This document shows positions 1-8,796 of a stretch of 64,000 bases of DNA, piece by piece. The stretch's first letter is position 1, and each line of letters begins with the position of its first letter. The position numbers and the translations under genes were made by a program. Origin of the DNA: Bin80 sp965209015 (GTDB taxonomy: Bacteria; Bacteroidota; Rhodothermia; Rhodothermales; Bin80); contig OZ242367.1 of the NCBI GenBank assembly GCA_965209015.1, positions 2,170,001 through 2,234,000 of the forward strand. Reading direction: 5' to 3'. Below the pieces are notes generated by a model. It was not told the DNA's origin and ran no database searches. It saw nothing but the letters and a program-made list of their open reading frames with translations.

Positions 1-709
1 TTTCATCTGACCCTAATACACCACTATGAGCGCCTAATCGTCTCTGGTTGTGCAAATAGAGGAGTTCCAATGACCACTGATAGCGTTGGAATCGAGTCCC
101 CAGCAGTAACTTTCGTTGTCGTTCCAGGCGACTCTCGGGATAATCACCTTCATCCGATGCGCCTGCATAGGCAAATAAGCCTTGTAGGTGCCCTGATTGG
201 TCAAAAAGCCCTTCTCTCTGCTGAGCATGGGATGCTGTAACCCGCTGGAGCTTGTGATCTCCTGCCTGATAATGGAGTTCCGTCTGGGGGCTCTCTGAAT
301 TTATGGTTCGTAGCTCCGCTTGGACCCCAGTCAAACCACCCGGCAGCCCGGCAGCCACCTTTGGGTGCCGGAGAAGTGTCGTAGGAAGTAGGTCATAGCG
401 AGGACGCCCCGTCAACAGATCGTCAAATGGAATAGGCCCAAAATGAATCTGTACTGACTGCGGATTCAGTCCATATATACTCCATCCACTGGGCCATGCA
501 AAAGTGTTGAAATCATAAACAAAGCTACCCAGCGTTCTTGAAAGGATATTTGTAACATCGTGATCAGCTGACAGGGGGACAACCCAGAGGGTATCCTCAC
601 CGGCACGAAAAGTCATCAATGAGCGCACAGAATCTGCGGGAACTTGAGCAGTGGTGACCAAAACATTGAACGTCACCATACACAGCAGGACTGCACGAAG
701 TGAGGACAT
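1..709 (-). CDS. Exported protein, probable outer-membrane barrel (partial, 3' end outside window)
   Basis: An open frame runs leftward from an ATG at 707-709 to the window edge without a stop, giving about 236 residues. The first 21 residues (MSSLRAVLLCMVTFNVLVTT, then AQ) look like a signal peptide. The remainder has alternating polar and hydrophobic stretches and aromatic residues, as in outer-membrane or periplasmic proteins of Bacteroidota, but I recognise no named family. It lies 1 bp downstream of the NDUFA9-like SDR gene on the same strand, so the two are probably co-transcribed. The C-terminal part, which would show a barrel, is missing. The call of an exported protein is fairly safe; the barrel is inference. 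Confidence 0.55.
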   Translation of the reverse strand, partial: MSSLRAVLLCMVTFNVLVTTAQVPADSVRSLMTFRAGEDTLWVVPLSADHDVTNILSRTLGSFVYDFNTFAWPSGWSIYGLNPQSVQIHFGPIPFDDLLTGRPRYDLLPTTLLRHPKVAAGLPGGLTGVQAELRTINSESPQTELHYQAGDHKLQRVTASHAQQREGLFDQSGHLQGLFAYAGASDEGDYPESRLERQRKLLLGTRFQRYQWSLELLYLHNQRRLGAHSGVLGSDE

Positions 710-710
710 T

Positions 711-1619
711 CTATGTCCGAAGACGCAAATATTCCAATCCCTTTTCGTTGAATGAATGCTCGGTTACCTGAAAAGTCTCATAGAAGCAGGTCTCGTCAGC
801 TATATTACCGGCAATGAGCATCATGAATTGATCTTTCGTGATCGGCAACAATTGGCCTGCGAAGCGTATTCCCGTTTGTACCAAAGATAGGGGTACTTTG
901 ATTTTTGGTTTTTGCTTCAACCCTAAGGCACGAGTGATCATATCCAAAAGTTCAATATAGGTTACCTTTCTGCGTCCCACCACTGGGATCGTCTGTTGAT
1001 GGACACTGGAAAGTTTTAAGGCCTTTACCGTAGCCTCGGCGACTTCCTCAACAGATACTGGCTGAAGCTCATAACGACCACTCCCGAATACCGGCAAAAT
1101 CGGAAACGGTCGGATCAAAGTATTGGAAAGCACTACACAAAATTCTTCACGCTCCATTCCTGGATCGCCGAAGATCAAACCAGGCTGAAGAATGCACCAG
1201 TGAGGAAGGCCTGAATTGCGAACCGCTTCCTCTGCAGCCCATTTTGTAGTTTGATATTTAGTTTCCCCATACTCAGAGGCACCGTTGGCACTTATAAAAA
1301 TGAGTCTCTCTACTCTGGTAGCTTTGGTAGCATTGACGACATTTTGTGTTGCTTGAGTATGAAGTCGTTCAAAGGTTACGTTTGCACTTGGCTCTTCTTT
1401 GATGATCCCAACCAGATGAACTACTCCATCGATCCCCTCCATGAATCCCTCCAGAGGATCATTAATATCTCCCCGTACCAATTCAACTTCCTGTCCCTCA
1501 AATCCCTCGGGAGCTCCCCCCCTACGCAACAGAACACGAACTTGATGGCCTTGTGCAAGTAATTCGCGGAGGACATGGCGGCCAACAAATCCTGTCCCGC
1601 CTGTTAGTAGTATGCGCAT
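711..1619 (-). CDS. NAD(P)-binding atypical SDR, complex I NDUFA9-like
   Basis: A 302-residue protein with an N-terminal Rossmann fold, shown by TGGTGFVGRHV at residues 6-16. Later come VVHLVGII and a loop with YQTTKWAAEEAV, in which the Tyr...Lys spacing of the short-chain dehydrogenase active site is altered (an atypical SDR). The family includes the NDUFA9 subunit of complex I and bacterial relatives that bind NAD(P) and may act on quinone, flavin or sugar-nucleotide-type substrates. The substrate cannot be told from sequence. It diverges from rsmD, whose start is 77 bp away, and the exported-protein gene follows 1 bp downstream. The length is normal for the family. Confidence 0.8.
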   Translation of the reverse strand: MRILLTGGTGFVGRHVLRELLAQGHQVRVLLRRGGAPEGFEGQEVELVRGDINDPLEGFMEGIDGVVHLVGIIKEEPSANVTFERLHTQATQNVVNATKATRVERLIFISANGASEYGETKYQTTKWAAEEAVRNSGLPHWCILQPGLIFGDPGMEREEFCVVLSNTLIRPFPILPVFGSGRYELQPVSVEEVAEATVKALKLSSVHQQTIPVVGRRKVTYIELLDMITRALGLKQKPKIKVPLSLVQTGIRFAGQLLPITKDQFMMLIAGNIADETCFYETFQVTEHSFNEKGLEYLRLRT

Positions 1620-1696
1620 GAACTAGACAATTTCTGTTTGGAACGCCCGTAACTGCTGTATGATGCGCTATCACATCTGTTCTCCGCAGTAGGACA

Positions 1697-2230
1697 ATGC
1701 GGATCATTGCTGGAAATTTACGAGGTCGAAAGTTAATGCGACCCAAAAATCTGAGTACCCGTCCGACCACAGATCGGGTACGTGAGGCGCTATTCTCTCT
1801 GGTTGAATCTCGAATTTCCCTACGGGATGCACGGCTTCTTGATCTTTTTTCTGGTACTGGTGCTCTTGCATTGGAAGGGATCAGTCGTGGAGCTCAGAGT
1901 GTAATTCTCGTAGAATCTGACCGCAAAGCTATGGATGCAGCCCGTAAAAATGCGGCTTCCCTTGAACTTTTAAGTCTCTGTCATTTTGTATGTGGAGATG
2001 CTGTAACCTACCTTAAACGTCACCGTGGTCCATTACTGGATTTAATCCTAGCCGATCCGCCTTATGATCTTGAAACAATGTTAGATCTCCCCGATCTTGC
2101 ACTCCCCAGATTACGACCCGGTGGTCTGTTTGTGGTCGAGCACGATACGCAAACTCGGTTTTGTGGACATCCGAACCTCGATACATCTCGCGGCTATGGC
2201 CGTACCCATGTAAGCATATTTCAGGTTTAA
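1697..2230 (+). CDS. rsmD: 16S rRNA (guanine966-N2)-methyltransferase RsmD
   Basis: This 177-residue Rossmann-fold methyltransferase starts with MRIIAGNLRGRKL, the usual RsmD opening, followed by RPTTDRVREALFS. The SAM-binding motif is LDLFSGTGALALEG (about residues 48-61), and the catalytic motif DPPYD sits near residue 120. The family methylates G966 of 16S rRNA in the 30S subunit. The next gene, coaD, starts 4 bp after its stop. An rsmD-coaD pair is common in bacteria and supports both calls. Length and motifs are complete. Confidence 0.93.
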   Translation: MRIIAGNLRGRKLMRPKNLSTRPTTDRVREALFSLVESRISLRDARLLDLFSGTGALALEGISRGAQSVILVESDRKAMDAARKNAASLELLSLCHFVCGDAVTYLKRHRGPLLDLILADPPYDLETMLDLPDLALPRLRPGGLFVVEHDTQTRFCGHPNLDTSRGYGRTHVSIFQV

Positions 2231-2234
2231 TTTT

Positions 2235-2705
2235 ATGACATTAGCTGTTTACCCTGGCACATTCGATCCATTCACACTTGGCCATCTGGACATCGCTGAA
2301 CGCGCACTGCGCTTATTTGACAGGCTCGTGATCACCGTAGCGGTTCATGCTGAAAAGTCAACGCTTTTATCCGCACAGACACGCATTGACTTGATTCGGC
2401 AGTCCACAGTTCATCTGGAGGATATTGAAGTTATGAGTTTCGCGGGCCTGATTGCCGAGCATGCAAAAAATTTAGGAGCCTGTTCCTTAGTACGCGGACT
2501 TCGTACGCCCAGAGACTTTGATTACGAGTCGCAGATGGCGCATACCAATCGAAGAATGGTGCCAGAACTTGACACCATTTTTTTTCATACATCTGCCGCT
2601 CATGCACTCACCAGTTCGTCGCTGGTTCGTGACATCCTTCATTGGAATGGGGATATCCGCCCATTTGTGCCAGAGGTGATTGCAGAGGCACTCATGAACA
2701 ATTGA
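2235..2705 (+). CDS. coaD: Phosphopantetheine adenylyltransferase CoaD
   Basis: A 156-residue nucleotidyltransferase that joins ATP and 4'-phosphopantetheine to make dephospho-CoA, the fourth step of CoA synthesis in the cytoplasm. The N-terminus has YPGTFDPFTLGHLDI, with the TxGH nucleotide-binding motif. The phosphopantetheine loop is seen in VRGLRTPRDFDYESQMA, and the C-terminal SSSLVRDI motif matches the family ISSTxVR element. The length is normal. The gene directly follows rsmD and is probably co-transcribed with it. Confidence 0.95.
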   Translation: MTLAVYPGTFDPFTLGHLDIAERALRLFDRLVITVAVHAEKSTLLSAQTRIDLIRQSTVHLEDIEVMSFAGLIAEHAKNLGACSLVRGLRTPRDFDYESQMAHTNRRMVPELDTIFFHTSAAHALTSSSLVRDILHWNGDIRPFVPEVIAEALMNN

Positions 2706-3119
2706 GACTGCGTCCCAAAATAATCTATCCTCTTATTCTGAGCAAACAAAGAGTATGTTTGAATATTCTCAGGTAGAGAATGGCTCAAGAAGAAAGCAGA
2801 ACATAGAAGTCCGTTATCAATGATGCATATTACAGGGCTTACTAAAATTTAAGTGATAATTCTTATTTTGCGGCCTATAAAATTTGCACTATTATAGTTA
2901 TAGTTAGACTAAAATAAAATTTATGGCATTTATTTTATTTCATGGAAATACAAATCAAGTTATGTTATTTCTTAATCATGGAATAAGAGCAAGATGTCTG
3001 CTGCCATCAAATTCTCCCGTCATCGCATATCCTCAGAGTGCTGATGAGAGTAATGGAGATAGTAGTTGTCTCGCTTATCCTAATGAGGCAAAATTTATGC
3101 AACTGCATACCGATGAGGC
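2706..3119. other. AT-rich intergenic region before the Fic gene
   Basis: This 414-bp stretch is clearly richer in A+T than its neighbours, especially 2840-2960. A 66-codon frame (2923-3123, plus strand) ends in an ATGA overlap with the Fic start, but its product resembles nothing I know and has odd composition, so I do not call it a gene. No tRNA or convincing terminator is visible. Confidence 0.4.
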
Positions 3120-4289
3120 ATGATGAGGAACAAGACGCGAATTGGAGAAAAAATCATCATCTCTGAGGTCGGTGAACGAGTTGAGGCCTATCTGCCGCCC
3201 CCTCTCCCGCCATCTCCAGCGCTGAATCTGGATGACTTGGGTTCAAAGTTGGAACAGGCAAATTTAGCCATCGGACGGTTGGATGGGATGTCAACAATTT
3301 TGCCGAATATCCCAATTTTCCTGTACACCTATGTCAGACAAGAGGCACTTTTGTCGTCACAGATTGAGGGAACGCTGTCTTCCTTGTCGGATCTGCTTCT
3401 CTTTGAAGTTGACGGCAAACCCGGGGTACCTCTGGATGATGTTCAGGAGGTATCAAACTATGTCGCTGCGATGAACCATGGCCTAAATCGCATTGCAAAC
3501 GGCTTCCCCCTGAGCCAACGCTTGATAAAAGAAATGCATCAAGAACTACTCTCCAGAGGTCGGGGAAGTAAAATGCATCCAGGTGAATTCAGACGATCAC
3601 AAAACTGGATCGGGGGTGAGCGTCCAGGAAAAGCTCTGTATGTCCCTCCTCCTCATGGCTATATACTTGACCTAATGAGTGATCTGGAGAGGTTCATCCA
3701 CATGGATGATCCTTCAATTCCCAATCTGGTGAAAGCTGGCATTATGCATGTTCAATTTGAGACAATTTACCCGTTTCTTGACGGGAATGGACGATTGGGT
3801 CGGCTACTCATCACGCTCTTTCTATGCTCAAGCGGTCTTTTGAGACATCCATGCCTGTACCTCAGTCTTTTCTTTAAAAAGCATAAATCCTATTATTATG
3901 ATTTGTTGCAGCGAGTACGAACTCATGGAGATTGGGAATCATGGCTCACGTTCTTTCTGAATGGTGTGATAGAAACCTCGATACATGCAACAGAAACCGC
4001 CCAAATGATGCTACGGTTGTTTGATGAAGACTATGACCGAATTGCGCAATTGGGGCGACCTGCCGCCTCCGCACTGCGCGTACATCGGGTCCTTCAAGAG
4101 CGCCCCATGATTACGGGACCACATGCAGCCAAAAATTCCGGTATTTCATTGCCGACAGCCTACAACGCCATTCAGTACCTTGAACGATTAGGAATCGTGC
4201 GTGAAATTACGGGCAAAAGATCCAAACGTGTCTTTCTCTATGATAAGTATTGGGAGCTACTGACCCGAGAAACTGATTCAAAGTTGTAG
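3120..4289 (+). CDS. Fic-domain protein with N-terminal inhibitory motif and Tyr in place of the catalytic His
   Basis: A 389-residue Fic-family protein. Active Fic enzymes usually AMPylate target proteins through a HPFx(D/E)GNGRxxR motif. Here the motif at about residues 217-228 reads YPFLDGNGRLGR, so the first residue, the catalytic His, is Tyr217 (codon TAC, one transition from CAC). The rest of the loop is intact. The class II auto-inhibitory motif (S/T)xxxE(G/N) is present as SSQIEG near residues 79-84. The C-terminus (about 320-385) looks like a winged helix (GISLPTAYNAIQYLERLG), as in Fic proteins of the Fic-N/HTH type. The start could be 3120 or the adjacent ATG at 3123. Loss of the His suggests weak or altered transferase activity, or a regulatory role; this is inference. 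The gene stands alone in AT-rich flanks, consistent with an acquired gene. Confidence 0.9.
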   Translation: MMRNKTRIGEKIIISEVGERVEAYLPPPLPPSPALNLDDLGSKLEQANLAIGRLDGMSTILPNIPIFLYTYVRQEALLSSQIEGTLSSLSDLLLFEVDGKPGVPLDDVQEVSNYVAAMNHGLNRIANGFPLSQRLIKEMHQELLSRGRGSKMHPGEFRRSQNWIGGERPGKALYVPPPHGYILDLMSDLERFIHMDDPSIPNLVKAGIMHVQFETIYPFLDGNGRLGRLLITLFLCSSGLLRHPCLYLSLFFKKHKSYYYDLLQRVRTHGDWESWLTFFLNGVIETSIHATETAQMMLRLFDEDYDRIAQLGRPAASALRVHRVLQERPMITGPHAAKNSGISLPTAYNAIQYLERLGIVREITGKRSKRVFLYDKYWELLTRETDSKL

Positions 4290-4408
4290 CTTTAATTCGA
4301 TATTTTCAATATTCTACTCACTTCTACCAACGAAAATCTGGTCCACTTTGCTCTCCCTAAGTTGACTGATATGGGAACATGGCATCGCTAATCAACGTTA
4401 CCCAATCG
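4290..4408. other. Spacer between the Fic gene and the carotenoid promoter
   Basis: No gene or clear terminator is visible here. The promoter candidate for the carotenoid genes starts directly after it. Confidence 0.4.
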
Positions 4409-4438
4409 TTTGATTGAAATCACCCACATTTAAATTTG
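4409..4438 (+). promoter_or_regulatory. Candidate Bacteroidota-type promoter for the carotenoid operon
   Basis: TTTG at 4409-4412 is followed after 18 bp by TAAATTTG at 4431-4438. This fits the -33 TTTG / -7 TAnnTTTG pattern known from Bacteroidota, with a slightly short spacer. Transcription would start near 4445, leaving about 65 nt before the first carotenoid gene. It is a pattern match only. Confidence 0.4.
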
Positions 4439-4509
4439 AATCGCCTGTAAAGGCCATGCTGATCATTGCAGGTTAGTCAGCACGATGCTGTTTTAGTTAG
4501 TCCCTTGGC

Positions 4510-5322
4510 ATGCCGAAATTGCGTCCCGTCTTCACCGTGCTTGATTGGCTTGGGTTCACCTTGCTGTGGTTATTCACCATTATTGTTCTTGCCGGTTACG
4601 GTTCATTTGGGTTGAACCCAGAACTCTTGGCACAGATACCTTCAGCGGGAAAGTTCTACCCAAAAGCATTCATACTTTTTTCGCGTGGGCATGTGATCTT
4701 GGCATTCCTGATCCTTGCCCTGCTGATGATCCCGCGTACCGGATTCAAATGGCTGCCTGCCCTAATTATCGCGGGCTTGCTCTCGCTGGGAATGGAGCTC
4801 TTGGGTACGAAGACGGGCTTCCCTTTTAGTGGTTACCAGTATACAAATTTGCTGGGTTATCGCATCGCAGGTTTAGTCCCAACACTGATTCCTCTTAGCT
4901 GGTTCATGATGGCATTCCCCTGCTATGTTCTGGCAAGGCGTATGGCCTCAGGCAAAATCATGCACTGGATTCTTGGTGCTCTCATCTTATCCGCATGGGA
5001 TCTAACACTTGACCCGGCGATGAGTGACCTCACAAAGTATTGGATATGGGATAATTCTGGTCCCTATTACGGCATGCCCCTGATCAACTTGGTTGGGTGG
5101 TTTGGAACTGGGATCCTTATCATGGCTGCATTCCACTTTACAGGTGTGGGAAAGATTGCAGACCAGATTCCAGCGTCCATCATGGAAACATATTATATCT
5201 CGGTCATAGTGCTCTCTTTGGGGATGACTCTTTTGGCTGGATACTGGTCGGCCGTCTTTCTAACGGCATTGGTATTAGTAGGAATTAGGCTATTGCTCCA
5301 TCAAAATAAATACACAACATAG
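4510..5322 (+). CDS. Carotenoid biosynthesis membrane protein, CruF-like (DUF422)
   Basis: A 270-residue polytopic membrane protein with about seven hydrophobic segments. It shows the conserved blocks of the CruF/DUF422 family: GTKTGFPFSGYQYTN (about residues 100-114), IPLSWFMMAFPCY, SAWDLTLDPAMSD and YYGMPLINLVGWFGTG. CruF enzymes hydrate the psi ends of acyclic carotenoids (1',2'-hydratase), giving C-1' hydroxy carotenoids in the membrane. It is the first gene of a run with the crtE-crtB fusion (7 bp later) and crtI, which supports a role in xanthophyll synthesis. The exact substrate is not readable from sequence, so no symbol is given. The ATG at 4510 leaves a short N-terminus before the first membrane segment. 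Confidence 0.82.
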   Translation: MPKLRPVFTVLDWLGFTLLWLFTIIVLAGYGSFGLNPELLAQIPSAGKFYPKAFILFSRGHVILAFLILALLMIPRTGFKWLPALIIAGLLSLGMELLGTKTGFPFSGYQYTNLLGYRIAGLVPTLIPLSWFMMAFPCYVLARRMASGKIMHWILGALILSAWDLTLDPAMSDLTKYWIWDNSGPYYGMPLINLVGWFGTGILIMAAFHFTGVGKIADQIPASIMETYYISVIVLSLGMTLLAGYWSAVFLTALVLVGIRLLLHQNKYTT

Positions 5323-5329
5323 GATCGGC

Positions 5330-7222
5330 GTGAGCTCAATGGATGCTGCTGAGCTAGTGAGAAACGGGATGTCGGATGGCACTCTCATGGCGGAGAAGTT
5401 GGGGATGACGATCCCCCCTCTGAGGGGGAAGCTTTTACGTCCCCTCACTGCTCTTTCTTTTGTTTCTCCTGAACGAGTAGAATCATTAGATTCGAAGTTT
5501 TGGCTTGGATGCTTGGCAATCCAGATGGTGCATGAAGCGTCTATCCATCACGACGATGTTCTTGATGGTGGACTGGAGCGGCGCAGTGGAGCAACCCTTC
5601 TGGTAAAAAAGGGAGTTAACGCCTCACTCCTGACCGGAGATCTCTATTTGACAGGTGCATATCGAATTGCTGCAATGACTGGCATTCATGAGTTCCTGAC
5701 TGAATTCATTGATGCAGTAGAAAAAATGGTCCGCGGTGAAACACTCCAAGGCTCATCAGTTATTCCTAATGATCTTCTTGGAAGATATGAGAAGATTATT
5801 CAAATGAAAAGTGGAGAATTATTTGGTTTGGCAGCAGCGTTACCTAGCTGGAATTGCACCGCTGAACTTACACCGACACAACTCCGTGAAGTGGGTATGG
5901 AACTCGGGATTTTTTATCAGATGGTTGATGATTTTTTGGATTATTGTCCGGCAAGTAATACAGGAAAGCCTAAGCTTCAAGATTTCAATAACCGTATATG
6001 GACCTTCGTTTTAGGATCTCATGGAGTCGAGTGGTTTGACCAATCTCCTGAGGATGCTCAAAGAAGTTTTTTTGATACTTCCAGAAAACCTTCAATGATT
6101 GAGGAAGCGTTCGCTCAAGTTGAACGACGCGGCCATTCTATCTTAAATCGAATTCGCGATGCAGGCGCTCATCCACCTCTGATTGAGATTGTAGAAAATT
6201 GGATTCGTTGTTGCACACACGCATCTACAACTGTTAACTGCATAAGCTCATCCACGCCGACAAACATACCTGAACCCTCACTCTTAACCCAGACTACAAC
6301 AGGAATCCAAATAGCACTCCAGGCTCAGCAGCTTGGTCCTGTGTCTGATTGGATTAACTTTTTTGCAAAAAATAGTCTGAGTTTTTCGTTTGCCTCTCGC
6401 TATTTCCCCCCAGAGGAACGGGCAATGATCACCGAAATATATCTTTTTTGTCGCTTTACAGACAATCTTGTAGACAGAGAAAATGAACAGGTCAGCCGAG
6501 CTTACGAAACTCTTGATCTGTGGGATCAGATTACCCGCTCTGCTTATCAAGGACACACCACCGGAATTACGGTGGCCGATGTGGTGATGAGTAAAATGGC
6601 AACAATGCAGATTCCCTATTCATTCGTTTCTGAGTTGATTGAGGGAATGCGAATGGATGTTGAACCACAACTATACCACTCAATGGATCATTTACGTTTC
6701 TATACCCATCGGGTGGCATCGGTAGTTGGTGCATGGATTACTCAAGCATCGGGAATTCGTGATGCTTGGGTACTGGAGCGTGCACACGATTTAGGTCATG
6801 CTATGCAACTGACCAATATTATACGTGATGTGGGGGAAGATCTTGCCATGGGACGAGTCTACTTACCTGCTGACCTGATGGCATTGAACAATGTTACGAT
6901 TGACTTTCTGCATGACCTCAAAAAAAATGTTAGCAAGTTGAAGAGTATTCCCTCCAACTATATTGCACTCCTCGAGGATATCATGGCAGAGGCTAACTCT
7001 GCCTATGATCGGGCTTACGAGGGAATTCCTTCTTTACCGGCTCGCTTGCAGCGGGCGATTGCGGTTGCCGCAGGAGTCTATCGTGGAATCCATGATGAAG
7101 TGCGTGCAAACGGTCATAATAATCTCACCTTGCGAGCATATACATCGGCTTGGAAAAAGACTACACTTGCTCGGCAGGGTCTAAAACATCTGAAAAAAGT
7201 CTCTGAAACTATCATTCATTAA
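5330..7222 (+). CDS. GGPP synthase-phytoene synthase fusion (CrtE-CrtB)
   Basis: One uninterrupted 630-residue frame carries two enzymes. Residues about 1-300 are a trans-prenyl diphosphate synthase: GKLLRP near 33-38, the first aspartate motif DDVLD at 75-79 and the second DDFLD at 200-204. Residues about 345-625 are a squalene/phytoene synthase: SFSFASRYFP at 351-360, the first aspartate motif DNLVD at 378-382 and the second in RDVGED at 499-504, followed by GRVYLPADLM. A Ser/Thr/Pro-rich linker (about 300-345) joins them. The protein would make GGPP and condense two molecules to phytoene. The start is GTG at 5330; an ATG follows three codons later. The region around 205-225 departs from canonical synthases (GKPKLQDFNNR in place of the usual Gly-Lys-Asp block), so chain-length specificity is uncertain. 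CruF-like protein lies upstream and crtI 11 bp downstream. Confidence 0.88.
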   Translation: MSSMDAAELVRNGMSDGTLMAEKLGMTIPPLRGKLLRPLTALSFVSPERVESLDSKFWLGCLAIQMVHEASIHHDDVLDGGLERRSGATLLVKKGVNASLLTGDLYLTGAYRIAAMTGIHEFLTEFIDAVEKMVRGETLQGSSVIPNDLLGRYEKIIQMKSGELFGLAAALPSWNCTAELTPTQLREVGMELGIFYQMVDDFLDYCPASNTGKPKLQDFNNRIWTFVLGSHGVEWFDQSPEDAQRSFFDTSRKPSMIEEAFAQVERRGHSILNRIRDAGAHPPLIEIVENWIRCCTHASTTVNCISSSTPTNIPEPSLLTQTTTGIQIALQAQQLGPVSDWINFFAKNSLSFSFASRYFPPEERAMITEIYLFCRFTDNLVDRENEQVSRAYETLDLWDQITRSAYQGHTTGITVADVVMSKMATMQIPYSFVSELIEGMRMDVEPQLYHSMDHLRFYTHRVASVVGAWITQASGIRDAWVLERAHDLGHAMQLTNIIRDVGEDLAMGRVYLPADLMALNNVTIDFLHDLKKNVSKLKSIPSNYIALLEDIMAEANSAYDRAYEGIPSLPARLQRAIAVAAGVYRGIHDEVRANGHNNLTLRAYTSAWKKTTLARQGLKHLKKVSETIIH

Positions 7223-7233
7223 CGAACCGGACT

Positions 7234-8796
7234 ATGGCGCAGAATCATTCAGAACCTCCTTCACCAACAGGATACCGTGCTATTGTTATTGGTAGCGGTT
7301 TCGGCGGGCTAACTGCGGCGGTTCGATTGCAGGCCGCAGGAATTGCGACTACGCTGATTGAGCAGCGTTCCCAGCTTGGTGGAAGAGCAGGCCAGATTTG
7401 TGATTCTGGGTATACGTTTGATACAGGTCCCAGCTTAATCACAGCCCCACCAATCTTGAATGATATTTTCCAATCAGCTGGACGAAATCTAAAGGATTAT
7501 GTGACGCTTGTACCACTTGATCCCTTCTATCGAGTCTGGTTCCATGATGGAACCAGTATAGACTATCGATCGGATCTCGCTCAAATGAAGAAAGCTATGG
7601 CACAGTTTGATCAGAGAGATGCCGATCGACTGGAAAAATTCTTTTCAAAACTATCACCAATTTATGAGGCGGTCATCACTGAGGGATTAGGTGCCCGTCC
7701 TTTTGACTCGCTCGGAATGATGGCCGGTTTCGCTCCACGAGTGATCACTCTGGGGGCATGGCAGCCCGTAGCCCAATTCGTTCGTCAATACTTCCGTAAT
7801 TGGCGTCATCATTTCCTCTATTCGTTTCACCCACTTTTTCTTGGAGGTAGCCCCTTTCGATCTCCATCCATCTTCCTCATGATTCCTTACTTAGAAAAAG
7901 AAGGGGGAGTATGGTATGCAAACGGTGGAATGTATAGTTTGGTCAAGGGACTTGGAAAACTATTTCTTGATATCGGTGGCCAGATCCATCTCAATTCATC
8001 CGCTCTGCGCATTGAGGTGTCCGAGCCAAAACCTTCCCGTCCCAAGGTCAAGGGAGTGCGGGTATTGGATATAAAAGAGAATTCGGAGTTTACTCTTTCC
8101 GCAGATATCGTGGTGAGTAATGCCGATGTAGGACACACCTATGGTACACTTCTAAAAAATATAAAACGGCGTCGGTGGACAGACTCGCGCTTGGAAGGAA
8201 TTCACCAATCCATGAGTTGCTTTCTACTGTATTTCGGAGTGCGTCGAAAATATCCGAAATTGTCTCACCATACCATTATTCTGGGACCTCGCTATAAGGG
8301 GTTGGTGCAGGACATCTTTGATCGGAAAATCTTAGCGGATGACTTCAGCATGTACCTTCATGTTCCAAGTCGAACTGAACCTGCTATGGCGCCTCCAGGT
8401 GGAGAGAGCATATATATTCTGGTTCCAGTTCCGAATATGGCCTCGGGGATTGACTGGGCAAACATGACAGATTCAATGACCGACCGTGTCATCAAAGCTC
8501 TGGAAATTTGGGGACTTGAAGGGTTGCGCGACGCAATTGAGGTCCAACATGTTTTCACCCCTTCTGATTTTGAATCGGAGTATAATGCCACTCTAGGGAA
8601 TGCCTTCGGCATTGAGCCCAGAATTACCCAGACCGCCTGGTTCCGACCTCATAATCGTAGTGAAGAAGTAGATGGTCTCTACTTGGTAGGAGCAGGAACC
8701 CATCCTGGTGCAGGGGTTCCTGGAGTTGTATTATCCGCAAGCGCAACAATGCACGCAATTAAGGAAGATTTCAAGTTAGTTAATGTGAATCATTAG
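7234..8796 (+). CDS. crtI: Phytoene desaturase CrtI
   Basis: A 520-residue FAD-dependent desaturase. The N-terminal dinucleotide-binding motif is IGSGFGGLTAAVRL (about residues 20-33), followed by EQRSQLGGRAGQ and GYTFDTGPSLIT. The C-terminal signature is LVGAGTHPGAGVPGVVLSA (about 487-505), typical of CrtI. The family converts phytoene to lycopene or related polyenes at the membrane. The gene lies 11 bp after the crtE-crtB fusion and ends the carotenoid operon. Length and motifs are complete. Other CrtI-type oxidases (for example CrtD-like 3,4-desaturases) share these motifs, but as the only desaturase next to a phytoene synthase, phytoene desaturation is the likeliest role. Confidence 0.92.
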   Translation: MAQNHSEPPSPTGYRAIVIGSGFGGLTAAVRLQAAGIATTLIEQRSQLGGRAGQICDSGYTFDTGPSLITAPPILNDIFQSAGRNLKDYVTLVPLDPFYRVWFHDGTSIDYRSDLAQMKKAMAQFDQRDADRLEKFFSKLSPIYEAVITEGLGARPFDSLGMMAGFAPRVITLGAWQPVAQFVRQYFRNWRHHFLYSFHPLFLGGSPFRSPSIFLMIPYLEKEGGVWYANGGMYSLVKGLGKLFLDIGGQIHLNSSALRIEVSEPKPSRPKVKGVRVLDIKENSEFTLSADIVVSNADVGHTYGTLLKNIKRRRWTDSRLEGIHQSMSCFLLYFGVRRKYPKLSHHTIILGPRYKGLVQDIFDRKILADDFSMYLHVPSRTEPAMAPPGGESIYILVPVPNMASGIDWANMTDSMTDRVIKALEIWGLEGLRDAIEVQHVFTPSDFESEYNATLGNAFGIEPRITQTAWFRPHNRSEEVDGLYLVGAGTHPGAGVPGVVLSASATMHAIKEDFKLVNVNH

